NCBI RefSeq assembly: GCF_018141405.1
Contig: NZ_CP058648.1
Location: forward strand, 1,007,001-1,071,000
Source: Serpentinicella alkaliphila
Lineage (GTDB): Bacteria; Bacillota; Clostridia; Peptostreptococcales; Natronincolaceae
Length of the DNA stretch: 64,000 nucleotides
Reading direction: 5' to 3'
Shown here: positions 25,803 to 35,694 of the stretch, one piece after another
Layout: each line of letters begins with the position of its first letter
Position numbering within the stretch: position 1 is the first letter of the stretch
The notes under the pieces: generated by a model
What the model saw: only the letters and a program-made list of their open reading frames with translations
Told to the model about the DNA's origin: nothing
Databases searched by the model: none
Translations under genes and position numbers: made by a program

Positions 25803-26047
25803 AAATTTTCCTCCTTAATTGATTTAATAGAAGTTTCATCTAATGTTTTTTACTGTTGTGTAACATAAACTACCACTTTTATTCCAAGTTAAGTAATATT
25901 AAACAAATCCTTCTTACCAACACCCTACCCCATATTGTGGTGTATTGTTGGCTCTAATGACTTTTTCCGGACAAGTTTTCCAAGTGGTGATTCTTTTAGA
26001 ACCAAAGACTTCGGCTATAAGGAAACGTTAGTATTAGTTTCTATTAT

Positions 26048-27988
26048 TTATCCAACAACAAAAAAATAGTTCCAGTGAAATAGCAATGAAAATAATGAAA
26101 TTAATAAAACAATTGATATTAAATATAGGGCTTTAAATCCTCTTGAGATAGATGCCTTTCTTACTGATATAAAGGAAAGCACTGCCACTGTAATCGTTGC
26201 AATAAGCAATGGGAAATTTAACAAAATATGTGGTTTCATCTCTGCAAAAGTGCGAAAACTACTTATCATTATTTTATAAGTAGGAATTAAGTTATTAGTT
26301 AGAGTAACTAAACCAAGTAATACTAAAACTAAAAAGTACAAATTAAAGCGTTTATTTCCCTGATGGAATCCTTTGTTTTTGTCCTTTATTATTGTGATGA
26401 TGAGGACAGCAGGTGCTATAATGAAGAATAATATGTTTACTAATAATATTATTAAACTACTAATCAAAAATGGCATTGTTCTTCCTGTAGGTAGCGGGGA
26501 CAAATCCACTCCATTACCTACAAAAACATGTTTTACAGCATCATTTTCAATTTTAAATCGAATAACATGATACATATTCCTGAAAAAAGGTATGTTATCA
26601 TCAATTAGTTCATAGTAGTATGGCTTGGTTTGAAGGTAAGTACCATTATATGGACCTATGTTCATCATTATTGTATTTTGATCAGTAGCCTTAACCGTGT
26701 ATAGATTGAAATACTCTGTGAAGGCCACAAAGTTTCCTTCCTGTCGATCGACAGGTATATATCTACCAGTAACCTTTTTTGAAGAAGGAAGTTCTTCATT
26801 AGGAACCTTGATGTCAGAATAATCTTTTCCTAGTAATAAATCCTGCAATCCAAATAAAATATTCATCTCAAGGTAAGCATTCGTTAGTATTACAATTCCA
26901 AAACGTTCTTCTGGCACTACTGCAAATTGGCTTGAAAAAGCAGCGGTATTACCACCATGACCTAGTGTACGGTAATTTCCAACATACTCAAAAAAACCAT
27001 GTGAAGTACCAACCATTTCTCCATTGATGTCATAGCTCGGTGATAGCATAGTTATTAGCGTGTTTGTATCTTTAAATAAGGGTGATTTTTCTCTGAAATC
27101 AGGAGTAAGGGCAATAGCATACCTAGCAAAGTCTTCTGCAGTGCCATTGATAGAACCTGCTGGAAGGTGGGAAACATATGACCAATTTCCAAGTTTAAAT
27201 CCACCTTTCTGACTTGGTATGTACCCTTGAGCTTTTTTTTCTATAATTTTACTATTATCTCCAAGTGTTGGGTGAGATGAAGTATTATTCATTGATAGTA
27301 CATTAAAAATATTTTCCCTTATATAAGCCTCAAAGGGTTGCTGGCTAATATTCTGCACTATATATCCAGCTAGGGATGTTGAATAATTGCTATATGCACT
27401 AGCCGTACCTACTTTATAGTACTGTTTGGGTTTATCTCGTAATAGTGCCTCTTCTAAAGAAACTAACTTATCTGGAGATAAAACAATTGTATTAAATGCA
27501 TAATTTCCAAATCCAGCAGAATGATTCATAATATCTCTCATAGTTATAGTTTGATTGTAATTAAGCTTCTCAGCAAATTCTGGTAGAAGATATGTTTTAA
27601 TATCTGCATCTAAATCTAATTTACCTGATTCAACTAATTGCATAACAGATGTCCATGTGAACAATTTGCTTGTAGATGCCCATTCGAAAACTGTAAGTTT
27701 TGGATCAACAGGAATCTGATTTTCTAAGTCAGCATATCCATAACCCTTTAGAAAAACTATTTCACCATTCTTTACAATGGCTATAGCAGCACCAGGTGTT
27801 GTTTTTCCAATATATTTTGACACATACTCATCAATCACCTTTTCCATTTTATTAAAAGGGATACCTGAAGGTGTTTTTTCTTCAAATAAATTTAAGTTCA
27901 GAGCAAAGACTGGTGTAAAAAGAGTACTAATAATCGTGTGAATTATAAAAAAGCTAATAAACAATAGTGACAAAAACTTTCTTTTCAT
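26048..27988 (-). CDS. Class C beta-lactamase-like serine hydrolase, membrane-bound
   Basis: 646 residues. An N-terminal signal or anchor helix is followed by a serine-hydrolase domain (about 45-400) with the SxxK motif in ASTSKLF, the YxN motif in AYSNYS and the third motif GHGGNT. After about residue 500 come four membrane helices. Such proteins (PBP4*/EstB-like) act outside the cell on peptides or esters of the wall or on D-amino-acid compounds. It lies 104 nt downstream of a TetR gene in the same direction and probably belongs to its unit. Ribosome binding site GGGAGG is present. Confidence 0.85.
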   Translation of the reverse strand: MKRKFLSLLFISFFIIHTIISTLFTPVFALNLNLFEEKTPSGIPFNKMEKVIDEYVSKYIGKTTPGAAIAIVKNGEIVFLKGYGYADLENQIPVDPKLTVFEWASTSKLFTWTSVMQLVESGKLDLDADIKTYLLPEFAEKLNYNQTITMRDIMNHSAGFGNYAFNTIVLSPDKLVSLEEALLRDKPKQYYKVGTASAYSNYSTSLAGYIVQNISQQPFEAYIRENIFNVLSMNNTSSHPTLGDNSKIIEKKAQGYIPSQKGGFKLGNWSYVSHLPAGSINGTAEDFARYAIALTPDFREKSPLFKDTNTLITMLSPSYDINGEMVGTSHGFFEYVGNYRTLGHGGNTAAFSSQFAVVPEERFGIVILTNAYLEMNILFGLQDLLLGKDYSDIKVPNEELPSSKKVTGRYIPVDRQEGNFVAFTEYFNLYTVKATDQNTIMMNIGPYNGTYLQTKPYYYELIDDNIPFFRNMYHVIRFKIENDAVKHVFVGNGVDLSPLPTGRTMPFLISSLIILLVNILFFIIAPAVLIITIIKDKNKGFHQGNKRFNLYFLVLVLLGLVTLTNNLIPTYKIMISSFRTFAEMKPHILLNFPLLIATITVAVLSFISVRKASISRGFKALYLISIVLLISLFSLLFHWNYFFVVG

Positions 27989-28092
27989 TTTAATAATTTC
28001 CTCCCTTAATTAATGCTACAAAAGACTGACTAAAAGTCAGTAGTAGCAAATAAAATAATCCAACAGTAGAATTCTATTGGACAGTTTATAAT

Positions 28093-28698
28093 TCAATGGT
28101 CTGAATATAATGTTAGATTAAGTAAATGTCTATATGCTCTTAAATATTCAGTAGCCTTTTCAAGACCAATCTCATGAAAAGATCTATTGTTAACTACAAA
28201 TGTATAGCCAACCATTAAGAATGCAGATGTTTCATAGGGATATTTTACATTAAATAATCCTTCTCTATTTCCTTGAGTAATAATTTCAGCAAAAAACTCT
28301 GTCATAGTATATGACAATTTATGATTAATTTTATCCATCATAAAGGTATTTTCCGGTAAATGAATTGCTTCATGTAGAGAGTAGTCCTCTACATTTACTG
28401 CATTTTCTTCAATGATTGTGCTATTTAAAAATGCATTTACCTTTTCTTTAGCAGAAAGTTTATTATCATAAGTAATTAATCTGAATCGAGCAATAATGGG
28501 TTCTATGTGCTTTTCTACAATAGAAAATAATATATCTTCTTTTGATTTAAAATGATAATAGAGCAAACCTCTTGAAATACCTAGAGAGTTAATGATATCT
28601 TGAGTTGTTGTATCTAAATAGCCTTTCTTGTAAAATAAATTTTTTGCAGCTTCCATTATTTCGGCTTTACGAACTTCAGGATCTTTTATCTCTCTCAT
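28093..28698 (-). CDS. TetR-family transcriptional regulator
   Basis: 201 residues, with HTH at about 8-50 (IMEAAKNLFYKKGYLDTTTQDIINSLGIS, then GLLYYHFKSKEDIL). It has AAGGGTG 6 nt before the ATG. Its own promoter is crossed by operator dyads (28727-28745), so autoregulation is likely, and the serine hydrolase downstream would be its target. The inducer is unknown. Confidence 0.88.
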   Translation of the reverse strand: MREIKDPEVRKAEIMEAAKNLFYKKGYLDTTTQDIINSLGISRGLLYYHFKSKEDILFSIVEKHIEPIIARFRLITYDNKLSAKEKVNAFLNSTIIEENAVNVEDYSLHEAIHLPENTFMMDKINHKLSYTMTEFFAEIITQGNREGLFNVKYPYETSAFLMVGYTFVVNNRSFHEIGLEKATEYLRAYRHLLNLTLYSDH

Positions 28699-28726
28699 TT
28701 TACAACACCCTTTAAGAATAGACTTT

Positions 28727-28782
28727 AACTGACAAAGTGTCAGTTACCAATATAATATAGCACTCAACTGACGATTTGTCAA
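28727..28782 (-). promoter_or_regulatory. Promoter and operator of the TetR/serine-hydrolase unit
   Basis: On the minus strand TTGACA (28782-28777) and TATATT (28759-28754) are 17 bp apart. AACTGACA-aag-TGTCAGTT (28727-28745) is a perfect dyad at the start of the transcript. A half-related AACTGACG lies in the spacer. Confidence 0.75.
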
Positions 28783-28851
28783 TACACTTTAGTGAAAATT
28801 ATATAAAGTATTTGAGGAGAGATTTTATGCTTAAAAAATAACAAATAAGTA

Positions 28852-28902
28852 TTGACATTTTTTAGAAGGAGGTCTATCATATTCTTATAGACCGTCGGTC
28901 GA
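28852..28902 (+). promoter_or_regulatory. Promoter and operator of the second TetR gene
   Basis: TTGACA (28852-28857) and TATCAT (28875-28880) are 17 bp apart. TAGACC-GTC-GGTCGA (28888-28902) overlaps the predicted start. The same T-N-GACC-N3-GGTC-N-A pattern is found upstream of the MFS gene. Confidence 0.75.
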
Positions 28903-28919
28903 CAGAAAGGGAGCTACTT

Positions 28920-29552
28920 ATGAAAACAGTCAAGGATGGTGAAGTAAGAAAACGAGAAATTTTAATTGCAGCCCGAGGGTTATTCGTCAATAAAGGATAC
29001 GATCAGACTTCTGTTAACGATATACTAAATATTGTAAATATTGCAAAAGGCACTTTTTACTATTATTTTGCTTCTAAAGAAGAAGTTCTGGAGGCAATTA
29101 TTCTTGATATCGTTGAAGAAGGAGCAAGGAAGGCAGAGAAGATTATAAAGAATAAAGATATTCCTTTAGTAAACCGTATAATGATGGCCATAATGGCACA
29201 GGCCCCTGAATTTGAAGGAGCAGATGAAATTAAGGATGAATTGCATAAGGTTGAAAATGCAAAGCTGGAACAACTATATTTAAAGACGATGCTTAGACGT
29301 ATGACTCCAATACTTCAGGAACCTGTTTTAGAAGGTATTGAACGAGGTATTTTTCAAATGGATTATCCGACAGAATGTATAGAATCTATTTTACTGTTGG
29401 GACATATGATGTTTGATTGTAATGTTTGCGAATGGAACATAGAAGAGTATCCTAGAAAAATACAGGCGTTCTTGAGTAATACCGAGAGAATGCTAGGAGC
29501 CAAAGATGGAGAACTTAAAGTCTTTTTACAGATGTTTGGACAGATGAGATAA
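28920..29552 (+). CDS. TetR-family regulator of the efflux operon
   Basis: 210 residues. The HTH (ILIAARGLFVNKGYDQTS, VNDILNIVNIAKGTFYYYFAS) occupies about 14-55; the rest is a ligand-binding core. AAAGGGAG precedes the ATG. Identical-type operators lie at its own promoter and between it and the MFS gene, so it probably represses both itself and the downstream efflux genes. Divergent from the other TetR gene. Confidence 0.88.
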   Translation: MKTVKDGEVRKREILIAARGLFVNKGYDQTSVNDILNIVNIAKGTFYYYFASKEEVLEAIILDIVEEGARKAEKIIKNKDIPLVNRIMMAIMAQAPEFEGADEIKDELHKVENAKLEQLYLKTMLRRMTPILQEPVLEGIERGIFQMDYPTECIESILLLGHMMFDCNVCEWNIEEYPRKIQAFLSNTERMLGAKDGELKVFLQMFGQMR

Positions 29553-29596
29553 TACAAGAATAATTTTTTTTACCCATCAATCGACCATTGGTCGAT
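29536..29596 (+). promoter_or_regulatory. Internal promoter and operator before the MFS gene
   Basis: TTGGAC (29536-29541) and AATAAT (29559-29564), 17 bp apart, form a plausible promoter at the end of the TetR gene. ATCGACC-ATT-GGTCGAT (29580-29596) is a perfect dyad of the same type as at 28888. Confidence 0.65.
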
Positions 29597-29670
29597 GAAA
29601 AACTACGAATAGTAAGTAAAGTTAAATAGAGAAAAGTTTAAATAGATCAATAGGTTAAAGGAGGACAAAA

Positions 29671-30984
29671 ATGTATCAAAGTGATGGAATACAAAACAGC
29701 ACTATAATAAATCAAGATAAAGCTATGCAGAAGTTCAAGATACTGATTGTGGGTCAGATTATATCGAGTATAGGTAGTGGATTAACTAGCTTTGGGCTTG
29801 CTATCTATATATTTACGCTGACAAAATCTGTTATGGCTACAGGAATTTTTAGTATTTGTGCGTTTCTGCCTGCTATTCTGTTGTCACCAGTAGGGGGTGT
29901 TCTGGGGGATCGATATGATAGAAGGGTAATGATGATTCTCGGAGAATTATTATCTGGCTTAGGGTTAGTCATGTGTCTTGTTTCAGTTATGAGTACAAAT
30001 CCTTCCCTTGTGCTAATTTGTATTGGTATAGGTGTTAGTTCAATATTTACAGCTTTGATGGAACCTGCATTTAAAGCAACGATTACGGATTTATTACCTG
30101 AAGAGGATTTTGCTAGGGCCAGTGGCATGGTTCAAATAGCGAATAGTACAAAGCTTATAATATCACCAGCTATTGCAGGACTATTGTTACGGATTACCAC
30201 TGTAAGTGCCCTGATAGCTATCGATATTCTTACTTTCTTTACAACGGCATTTATTATCTTAACTATGAGGAAAGGGATGGTTTCAAAACCCAATGTAAAT
30301 TCTAATTTAGGCTTTTGGGGAGAAATGAAAGAAGGGATTAATGCTATACAAGGTAAGCTGGGCATTGTATTTTTGATTGGAATTATGGGAATTGCAACGT
30401 TTTGCCTTGGGTTTGTACAGATTTTAAGTAAGCCACTTATTCTTGCTTTTGCAAGTGAAACAGAACTTGGGATTATTTCTACAGTTATTGCATTGGGAAT
30501 GATGGTGGGTAGTTTTATAATTAGCTGCATGAAGAATTTAAAATCTTATGTGAGGTTGCTTTCTAGGGGATTGCTTGGCTCCGGACTCTTTATTGCAATG
30601 ATTGGAATTAAGGAGAATATATTTCTAGTAGCAGTTTTCGGTTTTATGATGTTTTTATTTATGCCAGCTGTTCATACAGGAGCAGAGGTTCTCATTCGTA
30701 AAAATCTTAAAAATGAAGTGCAAGGGCGTGCTTTTGGATTGATAGGCTTTATTACTCAGATGGGCTATATTATTGCTTTTATACTGTCAGGGGCCCTTTC
30801 TGATTATATTTTTGAGCCTTTTATGCGGGGGGATAGTTTATTAGCAATTAAGATAGGAAGAGTGATTGGTGCCGGATCCGGAAGAGGAAACGCACTGCTC
30901 ATATTGATCTCAGGTATGACTTTAGCAGTAGTGGGGGTTGTTGTTTCTGGTATAAAAAATATAAAAGAACTGGAAAGGGGATAA
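29671..30984 (+). CDS. MFS efflux transporter
   Basis: 437 residues with about twelve membrane helices. The motif-A loop between helices 2 and 3 reads GGVLGDRYDRRVMM, typical of drug-efflux MFS proteins of the macrolide/enterobactin-exporter type. A strong ribosome binding site (AAAGGAGG) precedes the ATG. First gene of an MFS, FtsX, ATPase, S41 operon controlled by TetR operators, so export of a toxic compound is the likely role. Substrate unknown. Confidence 0.87.
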   Translation: MYQSDGIQNSTIINQDKAMQKFKILIVGQIISSIGSGLTSFGLAIYIFTLTKSVMATGIFSICAFLPAILLSPVGGVLGDRYDRRVMMILGELLSGLGLVMCLVSVMSTNPSLVLICIGIGVSSIFTALMEPAFKATITDLLPEEDFARASGMVQIANSTKLIISPAIAGLLLRITTVSALIAIDILTFFTTAFIILTMRKGMVSKPNVNSNLGFWGEMKEGINAIQGKLGIVFLIGIMGIATFCLGFVQILSKPLILAFASETELGIISTVIALGMMVGSFIISCMKNLKSYVRLLSRGLLGSGLFIAMIGIKENIFLVAVFGFMMFLFMPAVHTGAEVLIRKNLKNEVQGRAFGLIGFITQMGYIIAFILSGALSDYIFEPFMRGDSLLAIKIGRVIGAGSGRGNALLILISGMTLAVVGVVVSGIKNIKELERG

Positions 30985-30991
30985 GTAAAGA

Positions 30992-33322
30992 ATGAAAATA
31001 TTACTGAATCTTGTTCAAAAGGATTTTAAGAAAAACAGGGTTATTACAGCTGTCTTGGCAATATTTCTAATCCTAGCCTTCCTCCTAATGGCGGGAGGAT
31101 TAAGAACGACAGTTACAATAATATCCTCAATTAGTGGGTTAAATCAACTTGCTGCTCCGCCACAATACTTACAGATGCATAAGGGAGCCTATGACCAGGA
31201 GGCTTTTGAGAATTTTGTAAAAAACCATAATTACATTAAGGATTCTCTTGTGGTAAAGATGCTCAATATCAAGAATGAAAATATCATATATAAGGGTGAA
31301 ACACTAGAAAAGTATCTTATGGATAATGGGTTTATTGTACAGAATGAAGGATTTGATTTCCTTCTTAATATGAATAATGAAATTGCAACTGTGCAAAAAG
31401 GTGAAATCGGGGTCCCGGTGTATTATGTAGAGGAGCTTGGTATTCAGGTCGGAGATGTTATTACATTAAAAAAAGGCGATTACCAAAAAAAATTGATTGT
31501 ATCAACCTTTATTCGTGACGCACAGATGAACGCCGCACTTACATCGTCAAAGCGCTTTCTAGTTAATGATACAGATATTGAAGAACTAAGCTTGTATATG
31601 GGGGAGTGGGAGTATTGCTTTGAATTTCTGTTAGAGGAGGGTGCATCAGGGTCAACTTTGGAGAGGGATTATATGGAGGCAGGGATGCCTTCTAATGGAG
31701 TTGGGATAAGTGGGAGTCTTGTAACCATGCTCAATGCAATTTCTCATGGTTTAATAGCAGTTATTGTAATTGCAATTAGTATTTTGTTAATAATGATAGC
31801 TTTTTTGTGTTTATCATATATTATTCGAGCAACAATGGCAGAAGAGAGTTATACCATAGGAGAGCTGAAGGCAATAGGCTTTTCAGGAAAAGAAATAGAG
31901 AAATTATATCAGCTGAAGTACATAATACTTGTGCTTGTTGCAGCTTTAGTTGGCTATATAGGAGCTATTCCATTTTCAGATATATTTTCATCATCTGTAA
32001 TAATGTACTATGGAGACGGGACTGTTGAATGGATACAATGGGTTTTTTCTCTAGTGGGGGTAACTCTTCTTAGCATATTTGTCATTCTAGGATGCCGCAG
32101 AATTATTCGTAAGAGTTCAAAGAGGACCGTTATGGAACTGATCCGTGGAGAAGAGAAGAGGAAAAAAGAAGGTCATTACTCTCTACCCCTAACAGGGCTT
32201 AAACATCCGAATTTTACAATAGCACTCGGTGAACTGCAATGTAAATGGATGGAATATACTCTCATATTTATGGTTTATGCTTTTTCATCATTTTTGATTC
32301 TACTACCGTTGAATATAACGAATACCATTAAAAACCCATCTTTTATGACCTATATGGGTGTTGGAGAAAGTGATATTCGGATTGATATCCAGTACAGCGA
32401 GGAGCTAGAGGAACAAAAAGTAGCAGTTGGTTCCTACTTAGATAAAGATGCTCAAGTTGATAAGTATGCAATTTATCGTTATGGTCATGTACAGATTAAA
32501 AATAGGGAGGGTGAATGGGAACGTATACGAGTAGAAAATGGAGACCAATCTATATTCCCATTGAAATATCTTAAAGGAAGCTCACCGGCTGACAGCAGAA
32601 AAATAGCACTTTCCTATTTAAGCGCTCTAGAATTAGGAAAAGAGGTTGGAGACTCCATAAAAGTAATCTGCCAGGGTGAAGAACTTTTGTTTACGGTAAG
32701 TGGAATTTATCAGGATATTACTTATGGGGGAAAAACAGCTAAAGCAGCTATTGATTTTGATAAAAATAACGTAGAAGTCTATATAGTTTATTTGGATGTC
32801 CAAGAGGGGGTTAATATACAAGAAAAGGCAAATGAATTAAGAAATAGGTTTAATGATATTAAAATAACTCCGGTCAGAGAGTTTGTTTCCCAGACATTAG
32901 GAGGTATTACAAATAACATGATACTAGTTGAACGGGCAGCTATTGTTATTTCCTTGTTGTTAATTTTACTGATTACCACCTTGATTTTAAAGCTTGTTAT
33001 AGCCAGGGAACACAGTGCAATTGCAATAAAGAAGGCAATCGGTTTCTCAAATAAAGACATAAGAATACAGTTGGGGATGAGAATTCTTATGATCCAAATG
33101 GCTGCAATCCTTATCGGAACAATTATGGCAAACTTTTCAGGTGAGGCAATTTTTGGGTGGATGCTTTCTTCTATGGGTGCTTCAAAAATAAAAATTCTAG
33201 TTGAGCCGGTTTCCACATATTTGGTTTATCCGGCGATTCAGTTGATTATAGTATTATTAGCAGTGATAGTGAGTACCAAAGGAGTCAAAAACTATCATAT
33301 TAGAAATCAAATTATAGAATAA
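30992..33322 (+). CDS. FtsX/MacB-type ABC transporter permease
   Basis: 776 residues with the two-FtsX-domain architecture: an N-terminal helix (VITAVLAIFLILAFLLMAGG), a large outside part, helices at about 250-370, a second anchor near 425, another outside part and final helices at about 650-765. This is the BceB/YtrF-like form in which one protein makes up the membrane portion. The gene starts 7 nt after the MFS stop and ends 11 nt before its ATPase. Such transporters move antimicrobial peptides, lipids or drugs from the membrane. Confidence 0.85.
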   Translation: MKILLNLVQKDFKKNRVITAVLAIFLILAFLLMAGGLRTTVTIISSISGLNQLAAPPQYLQMHKGAYDQEAFENFVKNHNYIKDSLVVKMLNIKNENIIYKGETLEKYLMDNGFIVQNEGFDFLLNMNNEIATVQKGEIGVPVYYVEELGIQVGDVITLKKGDYQKKLIVSTFIRDAQMNAALTSSKRFLVNDTDIEELSLYMGEWEYCFEFLLEEGASGSTLERDYMEAGMPSNGVGISGSLVTMLNAISHGLIAVIVIAISILLIMIAFLCLSYIIRATMAEESYTIGELKAIGFSGKEIEKLYQLKYIILVLVAALVGYIGAIPFSDIFSSSVIMYYGDGTVEWIQWVFSLVGVTLLSIFVILGCRRIIRKSSKRTVMELIRGEEKRKKEGHYSLPLTGLKHPNFTIALGELQCKWMEYTLIFMVYAFSSFLILLPLNITNTIKNPSFMTYMGVGESDIRIDIQYSEELEEQKVAVGSYLDKDAQVDKYAIYRYGHVQIKNREGEWERIRVENGDQSIFPLKYLKGSSPADSRKIALSYLSALELGKEVGDSIKVICQGEELLFTVSGIYQDITYGGKTAKAAIDFDKNNVEVYIVYLDVQEGVNIQEKANELRNRFNDIKITPVREFVSQTLGGITNNMILVERAAIVISLLLILLITTLILKLVIAREHSAIAIKKAIGFSNKDIRIQLGMRILMIQMAAILIGTIMANFSGEAIFGWMLSSMGASKIKILVEPVSTYLVYPAIQLIIVLLAVIVSTKGVKNYHIRNQIIE

Positions 33323-33333
33323 GGAGGAAAGAC

Positions 33334-34083
33334 ATGATAAAAGTAGATAAGATTAGAAAATTATTTAAAAAAACATTGGTTTTGCATGATATATCTTTTG
33401 AGATTACGAGTGGAGATTTTGTTGCAATTATGGGCCCTTCAGGCTCTGGTAAGTCTACACTTCTTTATAGCATAAGTGGAATGGATAGCATTAGTTCAGG
33501 TAGTGTATTGTTTGAAGGAATAAACATATCAGAAATGCAGGAGGATGAAATATCAAGGTTTCGACTGAGTAAAATGGGGATTGTTTTTCAAAATCCCCAC
33601 ATGTTAAGAAATCTATCTATCTTTGATAATATTATATTACCCGGCCTTGTAGCAAAAAAAGAATCTCCTGATAATATAAGAAAACGCGCAGCGGAATTAA
33701 TGAAGCGTATGGATATTCATGAAATAGTGGATCGAGATATTAACGAAGTTTCTGGGGGGCAGCTGCAAAGGGCTTCTATTTGCCGGGCTATGATAAATAA
33801 TCCTGAAATATTATTTCTAGATGAACCGACAGGAGCTCTCAATTCCAGTGCTACAGACCAGGTGTTAAAAATATTGGAAGATTTAAACGATGAAGGAATA
33901 ACCATTATGACTGTAACCCATGACCCCCGTGTTGCCGCTAGAGCAAAGAAAGTGCTTTATATCAGGGATGGTCAGATAGCTGCCAGTAAGGAATTTGTTG
34001 AGGGTGCAGACCGCCTAAAGGAACTGGATAGATGGTTAAATGAGTTATTACTAGGAGGTGATAAATTTGTTCTCAATGAATAA
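33334..34083 (+). CDS. ABC transporter ATPase (LolD/MacB type)
   Basis: 249 residues with Walker A GPSGSGKST (about 36-44), Q-loop VFQNPHML, signature VSGGQLQRA, Walker B ILFLDEPTGAL and an H-loop TVTHD. The family partners FtsX-type permeases; here the partner lies 11 nt upstream. Ribosome binding site AAGGAGG. The last bases overlap the next gene's start. Confidence 0.92.
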   Translation: MIKVDKIRKLFKKTLVLHDISFEITSGDFVAIMGPSGSGKSTLLYSISGMDSISSGSVLFEGINISEMQEDEISRFRLSKMGIVFQNPHMLRNLSIFDNIILPGLVAKKESPDNIRKRAAELMKRMDIHEIVDRDINEVSGGQLQRASICRAMINNPEILFLDEPTGALNSSATDQVLKILEDLNDEGITIMTVTHDPRVAARAKKVLYIRDGQIAASKEFVEGADRLKELDRWLNELLLGGDKFVLNE

Positions 34084-35542
34084 ATCTAGTTTTATTCCAA
34101 TAGACACTCCAATATTGTTTCTTATGATATGCCTATTACTAACAATAGGGTTAGGGCTTATATGTATAAAAAAATTTAAAGGGTATAGAAAAAATATATT
34201 TAAATTTTGGTGTTTGTCATGGTTAATTATTACAATTATACTCTTTAGTATCGGGGGATTCGGGAGGTTTGTTGAAGTAAATACTATTAATACCAAAGGG
34301 TACACAGTAAAAGAGCTAACAGAGGATTTGGAGCAATTAGAAAAGTGTATTATAAAAGAAAATCCATTATATTTTGCAGATAAAGCTGAGCTAAAACAAC
34401 TTTTTTCATCAGCCTACGGTGAAATTAAAGATGGAATGACAGAGTTAGAGTTTTATCGTTTAGTCAACCCAATTACTGTGGCTGTAAGGTGTGGGCATAC
34501 CAACCTTTCTATTTCCGAGGCCTTAGTTAAAAATAGAGTCAAAACAGCAGCATTTTTTCCATTAAAGGTAACATTCGTTGATGATCAATTATACATGGTA
34601 GAAGGGGACTTGGAAAGGGGCATTAATGCAGGAGATAGAATCCTATCAATTAATGGCAGAACAGATGATGAAATTATTAGTATGCTAATTAAAAATGTTA
34701 GTGGAGATAGCCGAAATAATCAGAAGGCTAAATATATTATAAGCAAGCATTTTAATAACAAGTTCTATGATTTTGTAGATAACTCAGATAGCTTTACTGT
34801 GGAAATAGCTAATAATAAAGGCGAAATAAGAAAAGTTAACTTGAATTCAAAATATAGAGATGAATTTAATGAAACTGCTTGGAGTCTTCATTTCACAGAA
34901 ATTCAAGACGGAAATTATTACGAAAGTATTATAAGAGATGAGTTTGCCATATTAAGTATTCGTTTCTTTTTTGAAGAAGAAGGAACTAAGTTTGAAGAGT
35001 ATCTTAGTGAATTTTTTATAAGCCTGAAAGAAAAAAACATCTCTAAGTTAATAATAGATGTCAGAGGAAATTATGGTGGACCTCCTATTACAAAAACATT
35101 ATTATCATATCTAGTATCTGAGAAAATAGAATATTTCGAGGGCAATTTGCCATTACTTCATAACATAGTTGGGTATGCAAAGCCTGTTTATCCTGCTAAT
35201 ATAAGGTTTGATGGGGATGTTGTAGTTTTGATAGACGGAGCAGTTTTTTCAACGACTGCACACTTTTGTGCATTAGTAAAACATCATAATTTAGGGACCC
35301 TTATAGGAAGTGAAACCGGTGGAACTTATGTATGCACTGACAGTTCAAAGGATAAGGTACTTAATAATACACGACTAAGGTTTCATTATTCAACCCTAAC
35401 TTATAAGGTTGCAGTAGATGGAATGTCTGAAGATGAAGGAATTAAACCACATATTAGTATTTCTCCAAGCATAGAAGATATATTAAATGGTAGGGATGTT
35501 CAAATGGAAAAGGCATTACAATTTCTAAAGCTCAGTAATTGA
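34067..35542 (+). CDS. S41-family peptidase-like protein with membrane helices
   Basis: About 491 residues. The preferred start is TTG at 34067, 8 nt after AGGAGG, overlapping the ATPase gene by 17 nt. Two N-terminal helices (ILFLMICLLLTIGLGLICI, then FWCLSWLIITIILFSIGG) are followed by an extracytoplasmic part with a PDZ-like segment (GDRILSINGRTDDEI) and an S41 tail-protease region (LIIDVRGNYGGPP, then LIDGAVFSTTAHF and GSETGGTYVCTD). The FST sequence fits the catalytic Ser. Its place in an efflux operon suggests a role in processing or protecting against the exported peptide. Activity is inferred. Confidence 0.8.
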   Translation: MFSMNKSSFIPIDTPILFLMICLLLTIGLGLICIKKFKGYRKNIFKFWCLSWLIITIILFSIGGFGRFVEVNTINTKGYTVKELTEDLEQLEKCIIKENPLYFADKAELKQLFSSAYGEIKDGMTELEFYRLVNPITVAVRCGHTNLSISEALVKNRVKTAAFFPLKVTFVDDQLYMVEGDLERGINAGDRILSINGRTDDEIISMLIKNVSGDSRNNQKAKYIISKHFNNKFYDFVDNSDSFTVEIANNKGEIRKVNLNSKYRDEFNETAWSLHFTEIQDGNYYESIIRDEFAILSIRFFFEEEGTKFEEYLSEFFISLKEKNISKLIIDVRGNYGGPPITKTLLSYLVSEKIEYFEGNLPLLHNIVGYAKPVYPANIRFDGDVVVLIDGAVFSTTAHFCALVKHHNLGTLIGSETGGTYVCTDSSKDKVLNNTRLRFHYSTLTYKVAVDGMSEDEGIKPHISISPSIEDILNGRDVQMEKALQFLKLSN

Positions 35543-35616
35543 CTTTTAGTTTAAGTAATATTTTTCATATAGTTCTATAATTAAAACAGAAAAAAATTAC
35601 CGTATGATAAGCTGAT

Positions 35617-35673
35617 AAAAAAAACCGCCGTTTAATAGATACTAAAATTGTATACTATATAACAGCGGTTTTT
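35617..35673. terminator. Terminator related to the dispersed repeat (copy H)
   Basis: AAAAAAAACCGCcGTT and AACaGCGGTTTTTT form long arms around a loop of about 26 nt. It ends the efflux operon and also faces the minus-strand thioesterase. Outer arms match the dispersed repeat, but the inner part does not. Confidence 0.65.
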
Positions 35674-35694
35674 TGTATTAGGTGTATTAGTTTT

